From: Morinoia aosen
Lineage: Eukaryota; Arthropoda; Malacostraca; Amphipoda; Talitridae
NCBI GenBank assembly: GCA_030386875.1
Contig: CM059576.1
Coordinates: 66,587,581 to 66,651,580, forward strand
Length of the DNA: 64,000 nt
Direction: 5' to 3'
Of this stretch, positions 34,533 to 47,000 are shown in pieces. Both the position numbers and the translations under genes were made by a program. The notes beneath the pieces were generated by a model. It was not told where the DNA came from and did not search any database. It was given only the letters and a program-made list of their open reading frames with translations. Position 1 is the first letter of the stretch; each line of letters starts with the position of its first letter.

Positions 34533-35345
34533 CATTGGTGGTCTTGTTTTTGTTGCTGTTTGTGTTGTTGGTGTTGGAATTGTTGTTGTTGGTGTTGGTA
34601 TTGTTGCTGTTGTTGTTAGTGTTTTTGTTGTGGCTGTTGGTATTGTTGTTGGTGTTGACATTGTTGGTGTTGGTATTGTTGTTGTTGTGGATATTGTTGC
34701 TATTGGTGTTGGTATTGTTGCTGTTGTTGTTAGGATTGTTGCTGTTGTTGTTGGTGTTGTTGTTGTGGCTGTTGGTATTGTTGTTGTTGGTATTGTTGCT
34801 GTTTTTGTTGGTATTGTTGCTGTTGTTGTAAGTATTGTTGCTGTTGTTGTTGGTATTTCTGCTGCTGTTGTTGGGATTGTTTCTGTTTTTGTTGGTATTG
34901 TTGCTGTTGCTGTTGGTATTGTTGCTGTTGTTGTTGGTATTCTTGCTGTTGTTTTTGGTATCATTGCTGGTGTTGTTGGTAGTGTTGCTGTTGTTGTTGG
35001 TATTGTTGCTGTTGTTGTAAGTATTGTTGCTGTTGTTGTTGGTTTTGTTGCTGTTGTTATTGGTATTGTTGCTGTTTTTGTTTGTATTGTTGCTGTTGTT
35101 GTTGGTATTGTTGCATTTGTTGTTGGTATCGTTGCTGTTGTTGTTGGTATTACTGCTGTTGTTAGTATTGTTGCTGTTGTTGTTGGTATTATTGTTCTTG
35201 TTGATGCTATTGTTGCTGTTGTTGTTGGCATTGTTGCTGTTGCTGTTGGTATTACTGCTGGTGCTGTTGGTATTGTTCATGTTGCTCATGGTATTGCTGC
35301 AGTTGTTTTTGGTATTGATGCTGTTGCTGTGGGTATTGCTGATGT
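34533..35345. repeat. TTG/CTG array, 18-bp higher unit, part 2
   Basis: About 800 bases built on an 18-bp unit, TTGTTGCTGTTGTTGGTA, with many variants. All six frames are long because the unit is a multiple of three with few stops: poly-Asn/Thr/Ser on one strand, poly-Leu/Val on the other. I regard none of these as real proteins. Confidence 0.95.
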
Positions 35346-35764
35346 TGCTGGAGTACTTGATCTGTCAACACCCTGGTGTTGTGTTCGAGTCAGAGCTTAA
35401 ATATGTCAGTTAATTCTTCACTATTTAATAAAAATGGCGAACCATACAATGTAATTTAAATTACATCGAGCATATTTTCCGACGGAATGTTCATAACAAG
35501 TGAATTATCGTTATTACCTGAATTGAAGATGACCACTGCGATATATCAATTAATGAAAAGATAATGTTACCACATCCCCATCGCATATGTGACATGAATG
35601 CAAACAGTGAGCGTAGCTATTGTGGAAAATGCACATTTTTAGCCATATTAGTTGGGAGTTTAGAGATACATTATTTATGCACCTCAGAGTAGCAGTCCCC
35701 CTTGCAGGATCTTTACAGTTGACTTCCGCTTCATCTTATTTACAGCAGTAATTTAGTACTTACA
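35346..35764. other. No gene seen
   Basis: Ordinary non-coding sequence between the triplet array and the 17-bp minisatellite. Confidence 0.4.
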
Positions 35765-37130
35765 CCACCACCGTAAATACACCCCCACCGTACCCACACC
35801 ACCACCGTACGTACACCACCACCGTACCCACACCACCACTGTACCTACACCACCACCGTACCTACACCACCACCGTACCTACATCACCACCGTACCTACA
35901 CCACCACTGTTCCTACACCACCACCGTACCTACACCACCACCGTACCTACACCACCACCGTACGTACACCACCACCGTACCCACACCACCACTGTACCCA
36001 CACCACCACAGTACCTACACCACCACCGTACCTACACCACCGCCGTACCTACACCACCACCGTACCCACACCACCACAGTACCTACACCACCACCGTACC
36101 TACACCACCGCCGTACCTACACCACCACCGTACCCACACCACCACCGTACCTACACCACCACCGTACCTACACCACCACCGTACCTACACCACCACCGTA
36201 CCTACACCACCACCACTGTTCCTACACCACCACCGTATCTACACCAGCACCGTACCTACACCAGCACCGTACCTACACCACCACCGTACCTACAACACCA
36301 CCGTACCTACACCACCACCGCACCTACACCACCACCGTACCTACACCACCACCACTGTTCCTACACCACCACCGTACCTACACCACCACCGTACCCACAC
36401 CACCACAGTACCTACACCACCACCGTACCTACACCACCGCCGTACCTACACCACCACCGTACCCACACCACCACCGTACCTACACCACCACCGTACCTAC
36501 ACCACCACCGTACCTACACCACCACCGTACCTACACCACCACCACTGTTCCTACACCACCACCGTATCTACACCAGCACCGTACCTACACCAGCACCGTA
36601 CCTACACCACCACCGTACCTACAACACCACCGTACCTACACCACCACCGTACCTACACCACCACCGTACCTACACCACCACCACTGTTCCTACACCACCA
36701 CCGTACCTACACCAGCACCGTACCTACACCAGCACCGTACCTACACCACCACCGTACCTACACCACCACCGTACCTACACCACCACTGTTCCTACACCAC
36801 CACCGTACCTACACTACCACCGTACCTACACCAGCACCGTACCTACACCACCACCGTACCTACAACACCACCGTACCTACACCACCACCGTACCTACACC
36901 ACCACCGTACCTACACCACCACCACTGTTCCTACACCACCACCGTACCTACACCAGCACCGTACCTACACCAGCACCGTACCTACACCACCACCGTACCT
37001 ACACCACCACCGTACCTACACCACCACTGTCCCTACACCACCACCGTACCTACACTACCACCGTACCTACACCAGCACCGTACCTACACCAGCACCGTAC
37101 CTACACCACGACCGTACCTACACCAGCACA
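35765..37130. repeat. 17-bp minisatellite, ~80 copies
   Basis: The unit is CCTACACCACCACCGTA with variants such as CAGCACC, CCACAGTA and a block with an extra CAC before TGTTCC. Variant order shows a higher-order repeat: marker variants recur 328 bases apart (CACAGTACC at about 36,075 and 36,403; the ACTGTTCC variant at 36,215 and 36,543). Large blocks were therefore duplicated after the array formed. Confidence 0.95.
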
Positions 37131-38785
37131 ATGACAACTAACAAAGTAATGAATATATCAAGGAATAGAAGAGTGATGTGCTTGTATTACACAAACCAAA
37201 ATACAAGAAGCAACAATAAGGCCACCAGCACCAACAATGAGAGTCGGCGTGTTGTGTGCGGCCGCGAACTGAAGGAAGCGAGAATGTCCCATGTGACCAA
37301 TGTGCTTTTTTTAAAATGCTTGAGTCACTCTGACTCGCGATTCATTCAATTTCGACACGTGTCAAAATAGGGGAAAATTAACATTCAAATTATGCAACGA
37401 TGTAAAAAATGCTGCCGTTATTTAGTGTATAGCTCTATAGAAAAAACATACTTTCATAATTTTTCTTCTAAATTTTCACCTGGCATATTTCCATTAGAGA
37501 ATTTTGAACGGAAATCGACTTCCTCGTGCTGGTTGGCAGGCACGACACCCAAGCAAGAAAATCAACACTCAAGACGCACCAACTCCTGTTCAGGTGCAAC
37601 GTGTGAGCGCTGCGTGTGAAGAGATAGGGACGTAAGACCTGAAGGTGAGTTTTGCATAGTTTATTTATTGTACAGTGTATAGTTTGGTCAAGTGGGGCCA
37701 TCTGTCAGCTGAGGTAATCGATACAACGTCCTACCACTCATTATTGATGTTATAGGCATTGACTACAATAGATATGCTCATTTAATCAACACCGTGAGTC
37801 AATATCATGCAGGCTTATACATCAATGCAGACGCGTTCGTAAGATTAGATTCGTAAGTTTGAACCTCCTGAACCACAACAAAGGCGTTCCAAAGAATGCA
37901 AGGTACCATTTAGTAGGGCATTCAAGGAACGCGGAATCTAAGCACAAAGTGAGTGGGCCCCCTCACTCTGAGTGCTAAATCAGCAAGTTAGGAAGAAAGT
38001 TTATGAAACAAGATAAAAGTTGAAGAAGAAAGCAATAGGTGCTGAAAAACAGCAAAGCAGACAACCAGAAAAAAAGATCCTTTACAACACAAAAACGTCT
38101 ACTCCTACAAACATACGGCCGACTTATCTTTCAGCTCAGGACCCCACGTATTCCTCAAGGGCGGGCTAATTCCCATAGATACGGTAGCTGTTTCCCCCGA
38201 GAAGTCCAGTTTTTGCATCAACACCTAAACGTTTTTTTTCGCCTATCCGTACATTGTAACAGGTCTTTTCGTGTTCTTTATCATGTCAAACTTAGAAGTG
38301 TAATTTTACTCTTTTGATGTTAATTAATACAACCTTTGCCATAGATGTTGCAATACTAGTTTGTGGTGCTTCTAATTAGATGAGAAGGGCGCTCCAAGTT
38401 AAGAAATTCCAATACCAACACTGCCAAACTTGTATAAGTGAACGGTTATTCATTACCTTTTTGATATTTTTTCTTTTCAATTTTCCTTCCCTTCTATTTA
38501 TTTCGCTTCTATTATTTTTTCTCCATCTTTTTTTATTTTCGAATTTTTCCCCCAAAACATATTTCTCATTCTGTTTTTTTTCCTTAATTTTATTTTCATT
38601 CTTACTCTTACTTTCTTTACCATAATCTATGCCATAGTTAAATATTTATTGTACATAACACAAGCCATGTGATGCAATTCCTATGTCGAATATGTATGTG
38701 TGTAATATGTATGAGAATTTTTGTTGAATATCATGTGAACAAAATCATCTGTCAGTTAAACAAAGCGTAATCATTGTCAACAAAT
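37131..38785. other. No gene supported
   Basis: Several short frames occur (37,131-37,370, 37,392-37,619, 38,039-38,317) without recognisable domains. A consensus-like donor (GAAG/GTGAGTT) sits at about 37,643. A T/C-rich stretch fills 38,450-38,620. Confidence 0.3.
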
Positions 38786-39010
38786 TATGAATAATTATTT
38801 TTTTGTTAATAAATTATTATTGTAATGGTGTAATGTAATAATTATATTATTACATTATTGTTGAATTTTATTATTTTTCAATAATTTTATGAAGTTATTA
38901 ACGTTGAATGAATTCCAATTAATTTATTATTGCATAATAAATCATTATTAAATCATTATTCTTGCTAAACAAATCATTAAATCATTATTATAACTGAATA
39001 AATTATTATT
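38786..39010. repeat. AT-only degenerate ATT/AAT repeat
   Basis: Almost pure A and T, built from AATTATT and AATCATT-like words. The sequence reads similarly on both strands and can form hairpins. Confidence 0.8.
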
Positions 39011-39119
39011 TAATTATGATTGTAACATAAACTTATATCCAATTTTATTTTGGTCAAATGAATTTTTTTGATGTTTACGTATTATTGGGTCCCTAGAGCC
39101 ACATTTTCTTAAATGTTCG

Positions 39120-39530
39120 TTTATTTTCATGTTTCTATTGAAACATGGAGAGTTGAAGCAGGAAAGGTTCATGTTTCTGTCGAAATATAAAGAGCTTAGA
39201 TTGCAAACGCCCATGTTTTTATTGAAGTATAGAAAGTTGAAGGAAAAATCTCGTTTTTATTGAAACATGAAGATTTGAAACAGGAAAATTTTATATTTCT
39301 GAAACGGCTAGTTGAAGTAGAAAATTTTCATGTTTTTTAGGAAGCATGGAATTTCGAAATTAAGAAAAATTCATGTTTTTCATTTAAACGAGAGTTTGAA
39401 TAAAAGAGTTCATGATTGCAGATAAATGAAATATCGTGACTGAAGAAATAAAAAGATTTAACATTTTCTAAGCAACATGCAAAGTTGAAACTCTAAAATC
39501 ATATTTTTCAAACACAAGAATTATGAAAAA
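39120..39530. repeat. Degenerate ~58-bp tandem repeat
   Basis: About seven diverged copies of a unit with CATGTTT(C/T)TATTGAAACATG followed by a GTTGAA-G-AGGAAA segment. The inner part is itself palindromic (CATGTTT...AAACATG). Confidence 0.7.
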
Positions 39531-39589
39531 AAAACACAATTTCATGAGCATGTTTTACTAGTGATTTTACTTCAAAACGTCCCAGTTTT

Positions 39590-39775
39590 CACGCTCGCGA
39601 AATGAAAAAAGTCAACCCTATTCTACATGTGAATAAGTTAACTGTATTATACATGAAAAATTTGTATTTATCCTGCGTGTAAAAAATTGACTTTATTCTA
39701 CTTGCGAAAAATTGACTCAATAAAAGATTTAAAAAGTTTACTTCATTTAACATGTAAAAAAGTGTGCAAGATTCG
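39590..39775. repeat. Degenerate ~38-bp tandem repeat
   Basis: Four to five diverged copies of a unit around AAAAATTGACT-TATTCTAC-TG. It follows the 58-bp repeat directly. Confidence 0.6.
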
Positions 39776-39904
39776 CAAAATTCAAAGCACTGGAGTGAAG
39801 ATGAGCAGTGAACCACCGGTACGGAAATCCACGATGCCGTCGTGAAAGCGGATTCCCACTCCCACGGGTCTTCCTCCTGACTCGCGCAGTCCTGCACAGT
39901 AGTG

Positions 39905-40425
39905 TGAGAATTGTGAACTTAAGGGGATCGTGTTCCAGCGAGCTAACCCGAGAATTCTAAACTTAAGGGTATCGTGTTCCAGTGAGCTAAGCCGAGAATT
40001 GTAAACTTAAGGGGATCGTGTTCCACCGAGCTAACCTGAGAATTCTAAACTTAAGGGTATCGTGTTCCAGCGAGCTAAACCGAGAATTCTAAACTTAAGG
40101 GGATCGTGTTTCAGCCTGCTAAACCGAGAATTATAAACTTGAAGGGATCGTGTTCCATCGAGTTAAACCGAAAATTGTAAGCTTAAGGGATCGTGTTAAG
40201 GGGATCGTGTTCCAGGGAGCTAAACCGAGAATTCTAAACTTAAGGGGATCGTGCTACAGCCTGCTAAACCGAGAATTGTAAACTTGAAAGGATCGTGTTC
40301 CATCGAGTTGAACCGAGAATTGTAAGCTTTAGGGACCGTGTTAAAGGGATCGTGTTCCAGGGAGCTAAACCGAGAATTTTAAGCTTAAAGGGATCGTGTT
40401 CCAGTGAGCTAAACTCCAAGAATGA
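39905..40425. repeat. ~44-bp tandem repeat, ~11 copies
   Basis: The unit combines GAGAATTCTAAACTTAAGGG, ATCGTGTTCCAG and a GAGCTAAACC segment. Copies are 80-95% alike by eye, and two carry a short internal ATCGTGTTAAGGG insertion (about 40,190 and 40,330), showing later block duplication. Confidence 0.9.
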
Positions 40426-41594
40426 GTGTGGTACAGAGATCGAGGCTGAAGAAACAGCACACGTCGCTAAGCAGGTGTGGGAAGGTAAACATCATCTTAT
40501 GTCTGTGTTCTGATTAATTCTGTAAATTTTTGTATTTTTTTCAGTGTTAATTTTTCATTTCTTAAAGGTGTTTAGTTGCTCTAAATACATAAAATGAAAT
40601 AAATGGCTGATGGTCAGGGTAAAAAATTGACGGGAGGTTCGCTTTGTTTAAAATAAAAACCTAAATGTAGAGTTTAATTTACGCCCTTACGGGGAGAGCA
40701 TCAAAGTCAGGATTTGTCAGGTCATGCGACTTAGCATCTCCCGTACTCTACGACCTGTTACGTTCTGCAATGTTTATCATACACGAGTAGTAGCACTTAT
40801 TTATTATTACTACAAACAGGTCATAAACATTGGTCTGGAAAGGGATACACAATTAAAGGTTACACAACTGAATATGCCATATATGAACAATGAATAAATG
40901 TTAAGAAATTGAATAAAAAACTTTTCGGACAGCGACATAGACGCCCTGAACGGTGGGCAACACGGGCAGAGGCAACCGATCCCTGCGGTGTCCAACTCGA
41001 AGTGACAAGGCGAGGCCAAGAGGCAACGAAGCCAACCTCACTGGAACATGAAGGGTCGCGCTGCTTTGTCTCAGACAGATAGAACTGCGGCTCCAATGTA
41101 ATTAGTTTTAAAACGAAATTAAACTCAACCTTAAAACTCCTAAACACCATGTTTACATCGAATGTTATATTGCTTTGGATTAAAAATGTTAAAAGACCAT
41201 GGAATGTTATCGCCACGGCAACCCTCACTCGGCAGCCGAGTGCTTCACTGCAAAGAAAAAATAACAGTAAAAAACAAAATTATTTTAGGTTGACGTGAAA
41301 AAATTTGAGGCTCAATCCTCTTCACGTATTTTCCTCGCCACCTGATTGCAATGTACTTGAGGCAACATTTAATTAAGTATTTGTTATCAAGTGTTGACTA
41401 ATATTTCTTACACTGAGTATTTCATTGCAAAAAATTAACTGAAAATATTAAGACAGCGTAAGGATGAGATACACACGCACTGTGTCTCTCATGTGTTATT
41501 GTTAAATCAATTGTTATTTAATTATGGTTGCTAAATAAAATAACAATAAATTATTAACGGTCCAATATTTTTTTTTTAAGTTAACGTATAATAA
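40426..41594. other. No gene seen
   Basis: A GC-richer patch at 40,900-41,100 yields overlapping minus-strand frames with no recognisable domain. The rest is AT-rich. Confidence 0.35.
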
Positions 41595-42115
41595 GCGATC
41601 ATGTAAGCCCTCTCCTTAATAAAATCGGCTGGACTCCTATTCAAAAAATTCCTTTATGAACAAAGCCCAATACGTATTCTCCTCGTTATATCTTCCTCAA
41701 AGCAATGCTGAGATTGTGCGTTTCCATCCCCTCACCGTCACCGACCTAAAGCCGAACAGAAACAATAACGTCTTAGTCGAATATCGTTCATCCGACATTG
41801 GGCAGAAGCTTCTGTCAATATCAAGCGCCTTACTGTGGTATGACCTTCCCCAGAGTATAAAAATACATCATACATTGAGAGAATCTGAAATCAAAATCAC
41901 TAGTCATCTTGCGTCATAACAATAATTGTAAGCTACACAACATACTGAGTGAGTATTTACGAGTCTCCTTTGCTTACTGCCCTATATTGCAACACATTGC
42001 ACAAAAGCTTTTTAATATGCATAGGTATTATGATTTGATCACCTGTATACTGATATTTGCACTCATGCTTACTCACGTATGTGTGTATGTATATGCGCGT
42101 TGTGCATATGTACTT
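41595..42115 (+). pseudogene. LINE family B fragment: ORF2 end plus tail start
   Basis: The plus strand carries the same ORF2 C-terminus as 21.4-21.9 kb: SDHVSPLLNKIGWTPIQK, then after a frame break NKAQYVFSSLYLPQSNAEIV, and near the end ALLWYDLPQSIKI and ITSHLAS. It ends at a stop at 41,917-41,919. About 190 bases of the 3' tail follow (TTGTAAGCT, GAGTCTCCTTTGC, AGGTATTATGATTTGATC) and then stop abruptly. The protein is about 75% identical to the 21.4-kb copy by eye, so both are old copies of one family. Confidence 0.8.
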
Positions 42116-42139
42116 CGGTGGTGCAGCTAGGTGAAAATT

Positions 42140-42255
42140 TCGGGGAGGGGGGAGGGGCAGACATTAATTATCAGCAATCTTTCTATTATTTTACTTAAAA
42201 TGGCTACGGAAACTGGCCCCCGGGGCAAATTCGGGGGGGGAGGGGGGCAGGGGTA
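42140..42255 (+). other. G-rich runs, possible G-quadruplex
   Basis: Two G-rich clusters, GGGGAGGGGGGAGGGG at about 42,144 and GGGGGGGGAGGGGGGCAGGG at about 42,234, lie about 80 bases apart in otherwise AT-rich sequence. Each has enough G runs to form a quadruplex on the plus strand. Confidence 0.6.
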
Positions 42256-42634
42256 ACGCCATTTAACGCGTTATTTCACTTTGTTATTGTAAAGCGCTTA
42301 TCCAGGAGGTTGGATATATGGAGCCGGCGTCATCGCTTGAAACTGAAGCCAATTTCCCACAGCTGGAGGCGGACAGCCCCAGAAACGGAGGTGGTGCGCA
42401 GTTAGCCACGATCAGTCAGAGAAGCAGGACGCTGCTTATCCATGCTGCGTTGTAGGACTTCTTTTCCAATATCCTGCTCTCATGCATTATGCAGAAGTGC
42501 AGTAGTACTTTACAAAAAGATTCAGGCATAAGTTTTCACATGTAAGTACAGAAATTTTATGAATTACATATATCAACAGGAAAGCATATAGCTGATAAGT
42601 TAAAATTAAAGCACATGAATTACTTTAAAAAAAG

Positions 42635-43690
42635 ATGAATGACAAAATTTCTGCTCAACTTTTAAATGATTCCGTTGCAGATGGAGTACAATTTTGTATA
42701 AATAATAATATTGACGGTTTTAGCAGTACTGAGGCTCTAGTAGAATTTATTAGTGACTTTCATATATTAAATTCCAAAAATAATTTGTCATATGCATCTG
42801 AAAAACCTGTTGACTCATATAATACCGGCAATGTATTTTCTACACTTGGTGAAGACACTTTCTATGTACAATCACTTCACTGCCCAGCATCTGGGAAACT
42901 AGTGTGCGAGTAAGTCAGGAGAACAGGATTTATAGGATTTTTAATTTGTATTAAAAGAATTAAAAACTTATTTCAAAAAATTTTAAGACTGGTCATAAGT
43001 TTTTACTTATGTCTAAAATAAGTTATAATCATTTACAATTAATTTTCGGGAAAAAATTGGAAGCAGAGGGGGATGCAATAAAAAGCCAACATCAAAACAA
43101 TTCGGTTGTTCCTATTAATATCCATTTATTCACAACGAAATAAAAGATGTTCTTAAATGGTTACTGCGCGTCTTTTGAAGATGTAACAATTTTTAAAACA
43201 TATAGTAAAAGCAACCCATCTTTATTAATCTTATCTTGCGCTTAACAGAGTTTAACAATTCGTGTTCTAAGAAAATAATAATGTCTGACGATGTTCAATG
43301 TGAAAATGCCTGCAAAGACGATACATGTACCAAGATTGTTACCAGTATTTTGACAAAGAGAAATAATTATTTCTCTTTGTCAAAATACTGGTAATAAAAA
43401 TTCCTTGAAGTTCATTGATCCTAAAGTGAAAGTGCTATTGACCTATCCATCAAAGGATGGCTCCTGTTTTATTGCTGAAAATGAATGCCTGCAAGATCTT
43501 GCTATGTGCATAAATCCTAATACTTACAACTTAAAAAAATGCTTAATTCTACATTTCATATTTTTATTGAAAACAAACTGTTCACTTCACTTGACAACCA
43601 CTCTTTCGAAGCTGATCATCTACATAATCATGTTTATTTAGTGATAAAATATGTGGTATCTCAATACATTTAGACGCTATCACTCTACTA
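42635..43690 (+). pseudogene. P-element-like (THAP9-type) transposase remnant
   Basis: The first frame (42,635-42,913) reads LLNDSVADGVQFCINNN, then FSSTEALVEFISDFHILNSK. This pattern resembles the conserved middle region of P-element/THAP9 transposases: a SVA-DA/G-x-x-F segment followed by S-x-AT/EA...FI...DI-NS. Frames at 43,281-43,390 and 43,405-43,560 follow. A last piece near 43,590-43,660 reads SLDNHSFEADHLHNHVYLV and IKYVVSQYI, like the family's C-terminal region. Several stops and frame changes separate the pieces, and a 56-bp palindrome interrupts the third. The family call rests on motif memory and not on a search, so it is moderate only. Confidence 0.45.
43339..43394. repeat. Perfect 56-bp palindrome, no spacer
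   Basis: The 28 bases 43,339-43,366 (starting TTACCAGTATTTTGACAAAG) are followed with no spacer by their exact reverse complement (43,367-43,394). It sits inside the P-like transposase remnant and doubles part of its sequence in inverted form. This is what a template-switch during replication or repair produces. Confidence 0.95.
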
Positions 43691-44009
43691 AACTATTTAA
43701 CGAAACCATTCATAAACAGAAAAACTTTGGCTTTTAGATTTCAAACAAATTAACCGTATTTTCAAGTATGTAAATATAATGTCTATGTTGTATAAAATTT
43801 GATCTGTACAACAAAATTAAATTACTTCAAGGCTGTAAAAATGTTCTTTATTAAACACAGAAAAAATCATGTGTGTAAAGCGTATTCAATTATTAATTTC
43901 CTTACATAACTGGATGTAAGTTGCTAAATAATTATTCTTATGTAAATGTTGTTGTTCTTTATCATTCACCGATGACACAATTGAAATATATGCCTAAGAA
44001 AAAAACACG
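43691..44009. other. No gene seen
   Basis: AT-rich sequence between the P-like remnant and the 3' end of the CR1-like LINE. Confidence 0.4.
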
Positions 44010-44090
44010 TAGGTTCCTGAGGTTCCTGAGGTTGAGTTCGGGTCGTCCGCCCGGGCCACGCGTTGCGCCGCCCTCATGCCGCCACGCCCT

Positions 44091-47000
44091 CTACAGCGCT
44101 CGCGCTCTCCGGTCGGCGAGCTGCTGCAAGATGCTGTTGCCAGAGGCGGTCTGGTGGTAATGTGGTAGAGGTGGCTTGTCCGGAATCAATCTCATGAACA
44201 CGTCCAATTTTTGTTTGAAGCCTTCAGCTGACCCCTCAAACTCACGCAGTTCGGCTGGGAGACAGTTAAAGAGTCGTGGGCCCATCACGGAGAACGACCG
44301 TTCATGCCTTGTACGAATGCTGGCCGCAGCTCTGTTGTTGAACTCCGGCACGACACATTGCCTCCCAAAACGCACATGCTGTTTGGTTTTCAGCTTCAAA
44401 CCATCCTCTACGAAGTTGGGGACCAGGCCTCTCACAATCTTCCAGGTGTAGATAATAGTATATCTCTCTCGCCTTCTTTGGAGGGAGTAAAGGGTGAGAT
44501 GTTTCAATCGTTGCCAATAGTCCAGGTGCCTTACTTCCGAGATCCTCGCCGTGAAGGACCTCTGGACTCCCTCAAGCTTGACAATGTCAGCCCAGGCTCC
44601 CGGGTTCCAGAGCTGGCAGCAATACTCTGCTAGGGGAAGGACGAGTGCTTTGTAAAGCGTCAGCATGGGCACGGTCTCTCTTGTGCGGAATACTCTCCAC
44701 ACCCATCCCATTTGCCGCCTGCATCTGCTCACAATCAGGTCAATGTGCTCACGGAAAGCCCCAGTATCTTCAACGATGACGCCCAGGTCTCGAAGAGAGG
44801 GCTTTCGTTCTATATCCAGTCCTCCCTCTGTTACGTAGGAGAAGGCATCATTTGGGTGACTTCCATACCTTATCAGTTCAAATTTGGCTTCGTTGAACTG
44901 CATGTTGTTTACCTGAGCCCACCGGTATATCCGCTCCAGGTCACTCTGCATCCCTCTGCAGTCCTCCGTATCGGTTATCTCCACCATCAACCTCGTGTCG
45001 TCTGCGAAGGAGGATGCACGGGAACATTGGAGGTTGGCGTCCACGTCCGATATATGGACCAGAAACAGCAGTGGTCCGAGCACCGATCCCTGTGGCACGC
45101 CGCTCACTACTAAAGACTCCGACGAGAGGCATCCATCCACAGCTATCCTCTGCCTTCTGTCTGTCAGGAAGTGAGCCAACCACGTCAGCAGCCGGCCTCC
45201 TATGTGCTGGGCCTTGAGCTTACCAAGCAGTATGCCGTGGTCCACCTTATCGAAGGCCTTTGCGAAATCGAGATAGACAACGTCCACTGCGCGGCCGTTT
45301 CCCAAAGCCTCGGTGATGGTTCTCTGATGTTCCAGCAATTGCGAGAGGCAGGACCTTCCCTTACGGAACCCATGCTGTGATTTATTCATTGTGCCGGAAT
45401 CCTCCAGAAACCTCACCATCTTCCTCACGATCACCTTCTCGAATACTTTGATGATGTGGGATGTCAACGTTACTGGTCTATAGTTTTTAGGTAGGTGCTT
45501 TTCCCCACCCTTGAATATGGGTGTGACAATTCCCAACTTCAACTGATCCGGGATATCTCCGGTGTCCATCGAGAGTTTCCACATGATCCATAGGGGTGTC
45601 CTAAGTTGGTCCTGACATTTCTTAAGTAGAACAGCCGGTACTTGGTCTGGCCCCGGTGCAGATGTGGGCGATAGCTCGTCCATACATTCAGCCAGTTCCG
45701 CCTCAGTGAACGATACACTGCTGAAGTGATTGTTGTTTTGATACTGAAGGGGCTCTGACAGTAGGTCCTCCAGATTAGTGTAGGTTGGCACGCTGAACAC
45801 AGACTCATACTGCTCCCTAAGCACTTCACTTTTTTGGTTAGGATCGCCTATGAGGTTGCCTTCCAAGCGGAACGGTCCTATTTGTGACTTGGTTCCAGCT
45901 TTAGCCCTTGCGAAGGCGTAGAAGTATTTAGAATTAGTCCTTATCGCATCAACCGCCCTCACTTCCTCAGCTTCGGTCTCGGCGTCGTGAGATCTCATTA
46001 GTTGGTTCTCTAAATCCAAAGCTCTTTCCGTAATTTGCTGCCTCGCCGCTGGCCTGGATGCTCCCATCAGCTGTTGCAGTAGTCTCTTTCGCTTCTTCAT
46101 CAAGATCCTGCGATCTCTGGGGACAAGTCTCTTCGACCTTATCCTCCTCGCTGGGGTGTGTCTCGTGCAGATATCCGTGATTGTCTTCAACAACACTTCA
46201 TATATTTCCTGTACGGTCAAACTGAGTGTTAAGCGGGCCCAGTCTACGGCCGCCAGTTCTTCACGTATGCTGTCCCAATCTTTCGCATCGCTCATAAAGT
46301 TTAGCGATCCCAGTCCAACATTGCTTCGGTTGCCTCGAGGGCAAGAACCATCGCAACCTATGTCCGCAGTTATTATCAGCAGCCTATGGTCCGACATGGC
46401 AGTGTCCTCTACCCGAATTTCCCTCGCCACTTCGTCATTATTCGTCAGGAAGAGGTCGAGTAGGTTATCTTGCCGAGTCGGGAGCACTACATACTGCTCC
46501 AGGGCGAATCTCTCCATAAACTCGGTAAGCTGAGTCGCCTGAGCCCTCAACTCCCGCGAGCCCCCATAGAGATGGTTCGTCGACCAGCACATTGAGGGGA
46601 AATTGAAATCACCCGCCACTATGATGGTGGGCAATGGTGTTCCCAACTCCTCCAACTTCGTGGAAACATGCCTCATTACAGGTAGGAAATTTTCCAATTC
46701 GCAGGCAGGAGGGCGATACACGACCACAAGGGCTAGTCTCACCTGATCCAGCCACAGAACGAGGTGTTCAACCACACCATCCGAGTCTGCAGACAAGACC
46801 ACTGTTTGGGGTGCCAAGTCATTCCTAATGTATGTTGCAACACCTCCCTTTTTCCTGCCACAGCGTCTATCCGATCTATGGAGTGTGTAGCCTTCCATTG
46901 CCACTTCCGCGTCAAGCACGTCTTCGTGGAGGTGAGTCTCCACCAGAACAACAAAGAGAGCACCTTCTTCCATGGCTCTTTCCCGCAACATGCCCACTTT

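Noticed and set aside
34504-35400. Long Asn/Thr/Ser-rich and Leu/Val-rich frames on both strands
   Set aside because: All arise from the TTG/CTG triplet array, are open in several frames at once, and lack any non-repetitive coding sequence.
35765-40425. Regular repeats that might suggest a CRISPR array
   Set aside because: They are head-to-tail satellites with no unique spacers between units, in an animal genome.
43921-44160. Open frame running from AT-rich DNA into the LINE 3' end
   Set aside because: It is antisense to the LINE, crosses the element's boundary and has no domain; chance frame.
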